This document shows, in pieces, positions 48,801-60,800 of a DNA stretch of 64,000 nucleotides; within the stretch, counting starts at the first letter, position 1, and the number at the start of each line of letters is the position of its first letter. The position numbers and the translations under genes were made by a program. The notes beneath the pieces were generated by a model. The model saw only the letters and a list, made by a program, of their open reading frames with translations, ran no database searches and was not told the DNA's origin. The DNA comes from Phoronis australis (Eukaryota; Phoronida; Phoronidae). The stretch is taken from positions 2,546,997-2,610,996 of the forward strand of contig NMRA01000001.1 of the NCBI GenBank assembly GCA_002633005.1. Direction: 5' to 3'.

Positions 48801-51800
48801 AAAGCGCTATGAGCTCACGCACAACTAAACACTCAGTTCTTTTATTGCTAGCACATCACAGTCCTCGTCAGAGAGGGACCAAATCAGAAGTTCTTTTTGA
48901 TAGACGATTAAAGGGTCGTGGGTTTGTTGTCCATTTTAAAATATAATTATTGTTTTATGTCACTTTTAATTTTTTTTTATTTTTGATAGCCCTTCAATTT
49001 AAAAATAATTCCTATAACACCATCATCTCAGTAAAATTGAACATCAAACTAACACTGTAACATATTGTTGTTAGGCCTTCAAAAGATACTAATTACCGGT
49101 AAACATTATTTTGGTGATTTTAATGAATCCATGTTCTGTCACCTTCTAATGCACCAATGTCATCTCACTTTAGTAATACAAGCAGGATTCAACTAAACTC
49201 GCACACTGTCTGTGTCAGAGTTTGAATATTATGGCTCTTGGTGGGTGGTCTTTCTCTAACAGTTGTGGTGAAACTCGCCTAAAGCGTAGGTCATGCTTGT
49301 CCATTTAGTAGACTTTGTAAGTAGTTTTCAAATTTTACTCCAAGTTTTTGACGGTTGTCGAGGGTTAGAGGGCATGATTTTGTTTCAGGGAATTGGATGA
49401 GAAAGTCGTTTTTCATATATCTGTTAACATGCCAAAGTCAAGTTTGGTATCCTTTTAAGAAGATGACACCATGTTGGTGATGTCATTCATCTTCGTCAAT
49501 TTTAAGTTTAGAATACCAGTAACTATAACCTTCAAGCAGCACGGTCCTTGACTCAGATGCAAAAGCTCTTGGGATGAAGATTTGCAACGAGTGCTTCATT
49601 TATTGAATAATGCTTTTGTATAGTCATGTGAAAATATAATTGCACCTCTGAGGATTTTTTGCTAAATTATTAGGCAAACGGAAGACATCAGGGTGCCAAA
49701 ACTCATTTTTGGTGAATCTGTTTTACTCCGAGTATATGCTTCTTGCAGACGCCTATGAATATAGTTGTACAAGACCAAAAATCACCAATAACAATATATA
49801 AACAAATCCCCTGTGTAGGTGTAGTTCTATTGATGTCCACGTTATGTACAAAAGGTATGACCAAAAAGACACCAAAGACAGTTTAGATGGAAACCCAGAA
49901 ATAGGTTCAACATGATAAGCAGACCATAGATATACTGTTTGGTTTTACCACGGGTGACCATCTAAGAAGTCCTTTCTACATGCCAATCACTCTCATTTCC
50001 ACAGTAGTCGAACGATCATGTGTGACAGGTAAAATCTAGATTCTAATTGAAAATGAAAAATAATGTTCCATTGTGGGAAAAGCAATAAGAATGGGACAGT
50101 AAAAACTTAATAATTATTTCAAATCCACCAATGCTAAAACAATGAAGTTCTTGTACCTTGCAAACGTTCACTCAATTCTTGCGTGAAGTACACATTGGCG
50201 AGTTTACTTCTACAATAAGCTTCATAAGTAACGTAACTTTTCTCGGAGTTGAGGTTGTCGAATTCTATCTTGCCATAGTGGTGCCCAAGTGAAGACACAT
50301 TAATTATTCGACTTGGAGCAGATTCCTTAAGTTTATCCAGTATTAAATTTGTCAAAAGGAAGTGACCTGAAATTGAATGGAACCAGTGTTAAGATTAAAT
50401 CCAAATAATGAAACTAATTAAGTTAGATTGAGCTCAATTTTAGAAAAAAAAATCAACAGTTCCAAACAAAGACAAATTAAAGGACACCACCCCTTAAATC
50501 TCCAACTGGACAATTGGTACAGTGGTATCAAAGCACTGCGTGAGTATGATGATCTCAGAAGCAAGTCAAAACTTGGCAAAGATCCTAACAGCATAGACAG
50601 AAATGGTTGATTGGATTCAAGGGAAAGTTTCAGATAATTTCATCAATGTTTTCCAACAAGAGCAACGCAGAGCGTTGAAATGCACCCACGAATGCACCGC
50701 AAATAAAGTGCTTCTAGAGTTGTTCATTTCTATCATAAAAATGGCCACTAGATGGTGCACAACATCTGAAAATGGTACATGCCACTGCTTCTTTAATAGA
50801 ACGCTATTCACCAAATTTCATAAAAATCTATCAAGGAACTTCAGAGAAAAAAGGAAATTAAGCGGAAAAAATGAAATTCCCCCTAAAGGACACTGCGTCC
50901 GCCTCAAAGTTGTCGTCTATAGTTAGCTTCAAATAAATACAATAACTAAATTTAATAAAGATCCTGCAGTGGGTTTAGGAGACTACGGCTATGGCCGCAA
51001 AACAAAACCACCACTAGGAGGTGCCACAGTAACCAAAGTTGTCAGAGCGTACCCATCCTCTTCACACTGAGTTATATATACATGCCAATATTCAAAATCA
51101 TACCTTAGAATGGCTTGGTTGATAGAGGAGTGGATGTCAAAAAACGGACTCGAAAACAGTAAACATGACAACTACGTAGGTGGCGCAAAATACCTCAAAT
51201 TCATTTGAAAATGGGAGGATCGCGTAACCGCAACAATACATGCCATTCCAAATTTTATGAAACTCCGTTGAGGACTTTTAAATATAGAGAGGTAAACAAA
51301 AGTAAAATTGGCACTAGGGGGGACACTGGTGGTCAGATACGTGCGAAAGTCGTCGTCGTTCATAGCCAAAACCATATAAAAACACTTGCTATAAATTTAG
51401 TAAAGGTCCTGCAAATTAACTGTTTAGGAGATAGATCGAGCCATGGGCGCAAGAAACAAAAATGCCACTAGGAGGTGCCACAGTAGTCCAAGTCGTCAGA
51501 AAATCATTGTCAGCCATTCTCTTCATAGTTAGAACATACATGTCAATTTTCACAATCATCGATCCTTAGAGCGGTTTTGTTGATAAAGGGGTGGATGCCA
51601 AAAAACAGACTCAAAAACAGTAAAAATGGCCACAAGGTGGTGCAAACTACGTTAAATCCATCTGAAAACGAGAGGATAGTTTCACCTCACTACGTTGAAG
51701 TCTTCCGAAGATACAGAGGTAAGTGTAAAAAACTAAAATTACCACTAGGGGGGCGCACTACTTAGTTCCATCCGTGCTACAGTTGTCACTGTTCGTTGTC

Positions 51801-54800
51801 AACATCATACAAATACACAAGCTAAGTTTAGTAAAGATCCTGGATCCTGCAAACGATTTAGGAGATACAGCCATAGGCACAAAAAAACTTCCACTAGGAG
51901 GCACCACAGTAGTCGTAGTCGTCAGAAAATCATCATCAGCCATCCTCTTTACGGTAAGAACATACATGCCAATTTTCGCAATCATCCTTAGAGCCGTTTG
52001 GTTGGTAGAGGGGTGGACGCCAAAAAACAGACTCGAAAACAGTAAAAATGGCCACTAGGTGGCGCAAACTACGTTGAATCCATCCGAAAGCAAGAGAATA
52101 GTTTTATCTCACTAATAGATGCCTATATTCCAGATTTTATGAAACTACGTTGAGGACTTCCGAAGATACAGAGGTAAGCGTAAAATATAATTGCCACTAG
52201 GAGGCACACCGGTAGTCGGAGATGTCCGAAATTCGTAGCGATCTGTCGTCAGCTTCATAACTATTAAATCTCATCAAGATCCTGTGAGGGGTTTAGGAAA
52301 TACAGCTGCGAACACGGGACGCCCCGACAGACAGAGATGACGGCAACATGCGACCACATATAAATATGTGGGCGCATAAAAAAGCTAGTGTTCTACCTTT
52401 GCATAAGGTATACTAAAAATGTGAATTTCATCATTGCTACATCAAACCTATGAACCAACTGCAGATCAAAACAAATCAAAAAACAGGGCAAACTACAGAA
52501 TTCTTGACCATCCGCAAGAATGTACAAATATTACTGCTATTAAATCACTTGTCCAAATCTGACTAACACTATGCTGCCTCTTTCATTGATTTCCCAACTG
52601 CCAACATAATCAGATCTATACAATATCCATACAGCTCCAAATCCTACCTAAGTGATTGACAGCAAAGTGACTTTCATACCCATCTTCAGTCAGTGTGAAT
52701 GGGCAAAACATAAGTCCTGCATTGTTGATCAATACGTGAATGGATTTCTCTTCTGAAAAGACACCAACAGACTCAGCATGGTAGCACGGAGGGCAGTGCA
52801 TGCAGAACATGATCTAGTGTAAGACTTTCATTGTAACATTCTGGTATAGAACATATCAAGTATATATTTTTGTGTCAACACTTAATTGGGTCTGAACTAC
52901 AATGCAAGCATGTAAAAACCCGGGGTAACCTCCCACAGTGAGAGACATACAGTATGTGTCTCAGAAGGGTGACTTTTAATCAAGACGAATTCTTCTACAA
53001 AAGGGTACTTTTTCTGGCAAATTTCCCTTGAAATGGTCACATTTTAAGACAAAATTCACCGAAAAGGGTTCTCTTTTGGAATTTGAAACTATTTACAGGT
53101 TCTTTTTCCACCTGGTCATAAAGGGTAACTTTTTACAGAAATTCCCAATAAATATAGGTTCCCTTTTTTCTAGTCCACTGTCTAAATGTATCCAAATTTT
53201 CCAGGGGCATCCCCCAGTAGATGAACGATACAGGAAGCTAATTACAAAACCAAACAAGAAATGAGACATTATCAATGAACAAGAAAATTCTCAGAAAACA
53301 GTCTGAATTACAAGATATTCCAGTACCTTATCACATGCATGTATCATATCCTATGGTCAAGAATTACAGGATATTGAAGTATCCTGTGGTCAAACGTGAT
53401 AAGAATGACACTAGGATATTGCACTCAACAATGTAGGACACAGTTTGGTGGAAAAGTCCAATTCCACTTTCTTCATTTTTAAGAAAAGTGAAAAGTAGCA
53501 TCAAAATAATGCCATGTAACTTGAAAAAATTTACGCATTTACAACAACTTTAAAAACATTCGAAAATAATAAAAGGCAATGCTTACAATATATTGACAGC
53601 GACTACCAAACAAAAAGTGATGAAAATCATCCGCAAATTAACCACAAAATACATGTAGGTCTACAAGAAACAAGAAACAAAAATGTACTAATAATCAATA
53701 TTGTTGCAAACATTTTTAAGTCTGGTCATTACATAATATTTATACATTCAAAAATTTGCCAAAATTAAAGGTCGGGTTTTAAAAAATATGTAGGCAACAG
53801 AATATCCCTTCCTGATGCTGATTAGATTCTCACTGGAATATCATTGGAATGCAGTGAGATACTTACTTTCAAGATGAGAATTCTTCTAACTTTTTTGTAT
53901 GTGAGGCTATACGAACAGTTTGGGCAGAGTAAAGTTGCCCAAGCCGAATGATTTATATGACCACTGCATGCTTCTTTCTTCCGATTTCTTCATTGGCATG
54001 TTTTTCGTACATACTAACTTTGCTTACATGGTCAGGGGCTTGTGTTTCTTTCATAGCAATAGGTCAGCTCGTTTCCAAATCTCACAATGTCCATCGCTCA
54101 GCGGCTTCAAAGCGATATTGCTCGCAAGTCATCGTATTGTGTTTTAGTCAATCAAATTAAAGCCATATCAGCGATTGTGTAATAAACAATCGACTCACAT
54201 TAATTGGGCAATATACAGCTTCTCAGTTCTAAAATGGAAACTAATATTTTGGCTCAGTAAAACAACTCATGTGATGCGGTAAACTATGTTTATTATTATA
54301 ATTATTGTTTTTACCCTTAATCACCTCCTCGGCAAACTGACGAACAGATTTCAAAGAAGCTAGATCCAGTTTCTTTAGCACCAGGTCACAGGAACCGCCG
54401 AGAGTTTTGGATATCTCGTCAGCTGCACTCTGTGCCTTTTCCATATCTCTGCAGGCCATAATGATACGGCCACCTGCAATTAGATGAACAAGGATTTGCA
54501 GCCATGCGATTAACATCTGCTTTTTATGTCCAATCAGCCTGAAGACTAGTTCCTAATTTAACTGAAAAGCTGCAAAAACATTCAGTTACACCGTGTTTGA
54601 CCAAATGCAAAAGCATAATTTTACGAGACTGCAAACACCGTGGTGGGGTGATGAATTGGTGATTCAACAGTTACGTCAAAAATAACTATATTTAAAGAAT
54701 CTCAAATTGCATGTAGGCTACAATACAGGCTGCTATATGCCCCTCTGTTACATCCATCATATATAAAATAATTGTTACACATTGTTATTAAGAATGACTG

Positions 54801-57800
54801 GTAAATCCAGATGAGTTGCATACTTCAGAAATGGAATCTTATGTTCAATATCATAGCAAAATGTACAATGAATGAAAACCATATCATAAAGTGTACAGTT
54901 AAAAAATTTAACTGCCTTAAAATGAATCTGTTTGATTGCCAGTGATATTCCACTACACAAAGTCCCAAGCCAATATACATACTGCAAATAGAGGTTGATT
55001 TGGTAGCAAGGAACTTTAGTACCATACAATCATTTTAGAACTTGTCCCAGGGAAGGTTCCTTTACACTTAATACATTCAACTGAACACTTCATAACTTCA
55101 ATAAAGTTACTTATACAGAACAAAAACTTATGTAAGTTTAAAATTTCCAGTAACCAAATCTCCTTCCATGTCATGAAATTACATGAACAGAAAACACAAC
55201 CACCTACTGGACTACGCACAGGAAAAACAGTCTGTCCATATCAATCAGAACAGCCATTAAATCAATATCAAATTTCACACCAATTAGTAACCAGCTGAGG
55301 TGGGTATCCAGATTCAAGAGGTTACATGTACTTGTTCAATTGTCATTCAAAGCAACAGCTTAAAGTACATGTGCCTTTCTGAATAAGTAGGCCAAATGGA
55401 TCAAAACAAAAGCAATTGTAAGCACAGAGCAGGATTTTTTCTAAGGTAGTGACTTCGGTGCTGTGGTAGAAAAACAGAGCTGCATAACACAGGGAAACAC
55501 TTATGTACCGCCTAAGATTTTTGGAATCTAGGTACGGTATGCGAAATTAACCACCATTGTTATGCAGCCATAAGATAGAATTCTGTGTACAAACAATTCA
55601 ATAAAAGAAACATAAAATAACACAAAATCTCACCAATATAGGACACAATATAGCAGAAAACAAGATAGTCAAGTAATATTTTTATTTTCACATGAAAGAT
55701 AAGAAGCACCAAATTACTGCTTTTCCATGTTGAAGTTCTGAACCACACCTACCACTAGACAATATTTAAAAAAACTGAAGGCATTCACAAAAATTTTAGA
55801 AGCCGTTAAAAAATAAAGGCAGTTTTGGCCAAGTGTTATGTGTCCAAAAAATTCATGGCAACATCTTCACGCAATTAACAATACTTAGGTCCTACGAAAT
55901 ATTGTCCGTGGTACAAAGGATGTGAAAATTCTGTATAAGAAAGTCAAAAGATGAAATATAAAGATAGCGTTTACAATAGCAGACACAAGGTATTTCACCA
56001 TCATGTGACACTGGCGCTGAAACTACCAAAAAGATTTTCTAGTAACAGACAACCATACCTCTTCTAGCCAAATCCAAGGCAGTTTCTTTGCCCAGACCTG
56101 TGTTAGCGCCAGTGATGATGACCGTTTTACCATCAAGCCTTTCATTAGATAAACATACGCCCCCATTCCAATATGACCTGAAACGCACAAAAACTCATTC
56201 ATGTTGGAACTCCCACCACACCATTGTAAATACTAATAATTCTCATCATAAATTTGCAAGAAGAGCTTATAGAACTAAGAATCACCCCAAAAATAATCTG
56301 CATTTAAGGTACAAAGACCACAGGACAACTGTGCCCTAGTCAATGTCACTCAGGTATATATTCCGATAGATAAGAGAAAAAGAAAGACAAGTCATGCCCT
56401 CACTTTGCTTGTCCAATATTCCATGATGATGACTGCACTGCAGCCCATCCTGAGCTAGCCAGCCAGCTAGCTGTATGAAGACTACATATTGTCATATATT
56501 TGTATATAGCTTTGCACCAAGGCTAATCCTGAGCATGCTTTTGCTGGTTGAGGCCTCTCGTTAAATCTCTTTACCAAACATCAGAACATAGATTTATTGC
56601 AACATGGCTGGATTGCATCCTCATAGCACTGATGGATTTGGGGTGCTGCCCACACAATTTCCACAGAATGCCTGTTTTGTGACAGCCTAGAATGCCCGGG
56701 ACACGGCACCACTGCTTCCCAAAACTGCTTATGTGCCTATGGTCACCAAAGAAGCTTGGTGTGTAAAAAAAAACAGTTTTTGCTGAGTGGTGCCTCTTGA
56801 ATTCAGAATTCAGCAGCCACTAGACGGACATACTGTGTGACAGTTTTGAAAGTCTAGAAACATTATGTAGCATGTTAAAAAATAGAAATACATACCAGAG
56901 TTTACATAATAACTAAAGGCAGTGTCCCCAACAGCTTATTCACTCATGCATGTACCAACAATTTGAGCATACATCTACTGGTATGGTGGTAAAATGTAAC
57001 CAATTTTGGATACAATTTTTTTTGAGAAATATGTATTTTTCACTTGTTTAGCCTACTGACTGTGCAACTGCAGCTACATTGCAAAATTTGCAACTGGTAC
57101 AACATTTTAAATTTCTTACGTTATTGATATAGAAGAAGAATAAATAAATTGGTGATACTTACAGTGCAAAAGTAATGTCTATTGCCATTAACAACGAAAG
57201 TGACAGGTGATGAATATTATTGAGGCAAAATTCTAGTTACAGAATGGCGTAGCCACATTAATACGGTAACTTCCACCGTTAATTCCATTGTAATTTCATG
57301 CTTGGTTATAAGGTAAAGCTACTCTGACAATACATTCAGCTACTGCCCAGCTATCGTGACGGACAATTTTCAGTTATTTTGCCTGAATACTTATGGTGTG
57401 TACTGTATCTCATGCCTACACCCGGGCTAAAAAATGGGGGGCTCAACTTTTTGAGAATGTGGACCTTTTAAGGGGTACATTCAGAGCTATAAATTGTGCA
57501 TTCGCTGAATTTTGGTAGTTTCTGCCTTTTTAGTGGACTTTTGTCTCATTTTCTACTTTTATCGTAATCTATTTTGCCTAGGGTACGCCACGAGCTGTGT
57601 TGCAGAGTAAAACAAGAGGATTGCGAAAATTGTCATTTATTATGACGTAAATAGATAAAACTAAGACTCTGCAAGATGGGCATGGACAAAACGGCAGCAC
57701 GGAATGAGGCGGGCCTCAGTTTGCCCACTTCGCCTAACGGGAGGCTCATTCGAACCCCCCCAAGCCTCCCTGGGTGCACACATGTATCTACATGAAAAAT

Positions 57801-60800
57801 GGGAAACTAAAATTTTCACATGTTCCCAAATTGTGATATTTTATTGTAAATAAAGAGGACTTAAATAAAATTTCTATTTGAACAATCTATCCCATATCTC
57901 TACAAAATTTCTTTAGTAAGGTAAACTGTGCAGTTCAAATGAGCCTGAAAATTTATAATGGCAATTCATTTGGAATCCTAGGTTTTAAAAACAATCATCA
58001 CTACCACAAAAATGCACACAACATACAGCCAGCTACTTGTGGTGGTTAATCACTTCATAAACTGTACTAACTACAGGGTGCAAGCATTCTTGATAACATC
58101 AGAAAATGAAGATTGTTTTCATAAACAACAATACAGATAAAACACGTTTAGGGCTTTACCCCCAACAGATTTTGAAAGAGCAAGATACCCACAAGAAATA
58201 GTTGTGGCACTGGCAATAATAAATAAGACAACAGTTGGTGCTTCACACAATTGTAATATGCTTGAGGACGTTATTTCAAAATTTGAGCACTTTGCCACCT
58301 ATGTATTCATCCTTGAGTGAGTATTTACCAATGGACTTAATATATTTCTAGCATACTGCAGTCATGGGCTTCTTTTTATGTTATGTACCTCTTTGGTACA
58401 ATCAAAAAACTTTTCCCTGGCAGAGTCCAAAGTCTGTGAAAGCACCATCTTGGATGAACAATTCACAATAATTTCAAGTAGTCCTTAATAAGGCTTAGCA
58501 ATATGAAATGACAAAGGTCAACAAGGTCACACAGCAATGTTAAGAGGGAACATAAGAGGTCAACAAGTACATGGCTGAACTGACACCAGCCACACATTAT
58601 ATAATGTTCTGGCAAATGGTGTAAATACCTGTATATCCATCTCAGGTGTACACACCTAAGATCACATTTCCTGGCGTGATATTTTCATTGTGATCATAAA
58701 AACTTATCATACGTTATTGGCAGGTCAGCTATTAGACCTTGGACTGATGATTAGTGGTAGCCCGGCCTGTTCTTAATTTGGCAAATGAAGTTAGGTCAGT
58801 GAATTAAAAGTACAAAAACCAAAATGGTAAGAGCCAGTCTTGGTTAAACAATCCAACAGTCTCAGCAGTCAGTGTGACTGTGGTATCGCCATCAGTTTCT
58901 CACAGCAGATGTTAAAACTCTTTATTCTTACTGAGAGCAAGTTCATTTGACATGCAAAATATTATAAGTGAACATTAAAAGGTTTTGACCTACAGGTGAA
59001 CACATCATCGGATGCTTATGCACACAGTCTTGTGAAACAAGGTGTCTTTAGCAGAACATGCAGGCTAATCTTGTTAGAATCAACCTATAGCAAACCTGAA
59101 ACTACTAGTAATGGCTTTAATAAATGTCAGAGCCAAAGCAAACTTTACAAAGGAAGGATTACAGTAATCTTTTGAGACATGGGTAATGTTAGGTAGCAAT
59201 TTACCATTGAACAACCACTTTTTACCAAGGCAAGGTAAACAAATCAACTCGAATGAATGACACTACTGCTTTACATTATGTAGAATATTGATTCAATTTT
59301 CATAGGCCCAAATCACCTTACTTGCAGCAAAGCAAATGAAGGCCCAAACCGAGGTCCCCTGGAATTGAGTCCCAAATCCAGGTTCGTTCATATTGTTAAT
59401 ACTGACCCACCAATTTTCAGGGCCAAAGGAAGTTATAGTAAAAACATAACACATACACCCCAGTCTTATAGGCACTTGTAAACAACTTAAAACAGCATTC
59501 CGTGAACGTCATTAATACAACATTATTAGCTTGATATTTATGATCAAAATGGCAAGAGGTAAGGCGATTTGCTTTTTGGAATTCCTTTACTGTAGACCGT
59601 TGCCTAGGATATTCCACCATTCCAGTACCCTTGAATGTCTGAACCATTCTGATTAGCCCCTGCAGCTTAGTTCAGTGAACAGAAATTAATTATGTTCACA
59701 GTCCAGTCCACTTCTCTATTATAAAAATGGCCCAATATATAACTGCCAAGTGCATGTTGGGAAGGACGATCACGGTTATAACACAGTTGAAAAGTGACCA
59801 CTGCAGCACCTAGGTTCGTGAATTTTACTTGATACTTGACTCAAAATTTTACAAATTGTATCATATGAAATTTGAAAGTTTACTCGAAGCATGCCATTCC
59901 AGATATATGTATTGCAAGCTAATTTTGAGAAGTTTGGTGGTCATGGACTCAGATGCTCAAAAGAATCTGGATTTAAAAGTTTTGTCATGTAGTCATGTAT
60001 GAGACAAAGACTATATACCAAAACTGCAATATTTTCTGTCTAAATATTCTGTTGGGTATATGTTAATCTAATAAGACTTGCAGTTGGAAACCAACACAGG
60101 GGAACTGAGTGCAATATTGATCTGAGTGAATAACCATATTCCGACACAATGGCGACATTGACATACGCTTTATCAGTAGATAGGGATAGAATACCTTGTA
60201 GACTAGTGCCATTGACACTCACAGTGTCATTTCAGTTCTGTGATTTGGATGGAGATACAAGACAGTGGGATTTCACAGCATTTCTCACCATGCCGTCAAA
60301 TTACCACTGTTTTTGTGTGAAGGCTATGTAGCAGTAGCGTGCAGAGGTCTGGTGAAGCCCGGGACGATTTTTTAATGGATGCCCTTCTCCCTGTTCAAAT
60401 ACATCGGCCCTGATACTTGAAGAAAGGTAAAAAAGATGAAACATGAAATAGAAACTTTATTCAATTAAATAACTACAAATCAGTCACAAGTTCGAAAAGT
60501 TTATTCATAGTGATTGGATGCCCCGGATGTAGATGCCTGGGGCCGTCGCCACCCCCCCCCCCTTCTTCACACTACTGCTATGTAGGACCTTATTGACTCA
60601 TTGGTGTACTAAGCCAAATATCAACAAAACCTTACATTTTAACTAGTGACTTTCTAAAAGTAAAAAACCTGCAGAGATTGAATTTTGACTTTACCAATCT
60701 GCTACGTAACCACATATATGTAGTAACATTTAGCAAAAAATAATACATCCATGATCCATAGCAAAACAACAGTATCAACAAAATGGACAAATTTTGTTAT

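Larger units (their letters stand above)
50600..52388 (+). mobile_element. Helitron-like element with about 440-bp tandem units
   Basis: The 3' end is a hairpin (52350-52375, arms GCGACCACATA and TATGTGGGCGC), nine bases, CTAG at 52385-52388, then T. This is the same end as the 5.5 kb element, which supports a Helitron class. The body contains about four diverged units. The motif GGCCACTAGRTGG-type recurs near 50745, 51178, 51628 and 52052, spacings about 437, 450 and 422. Each unit also carries CACTAGGGGGG and CCACTAGGAGGTGCC variants and a GATCCTGCA...GTTTAGGAGA block. No Rep/helicase frame exists. The 5' end is not resolved. It lies in the intron between RDH exons 4 and 5. Confidence 0.7.
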
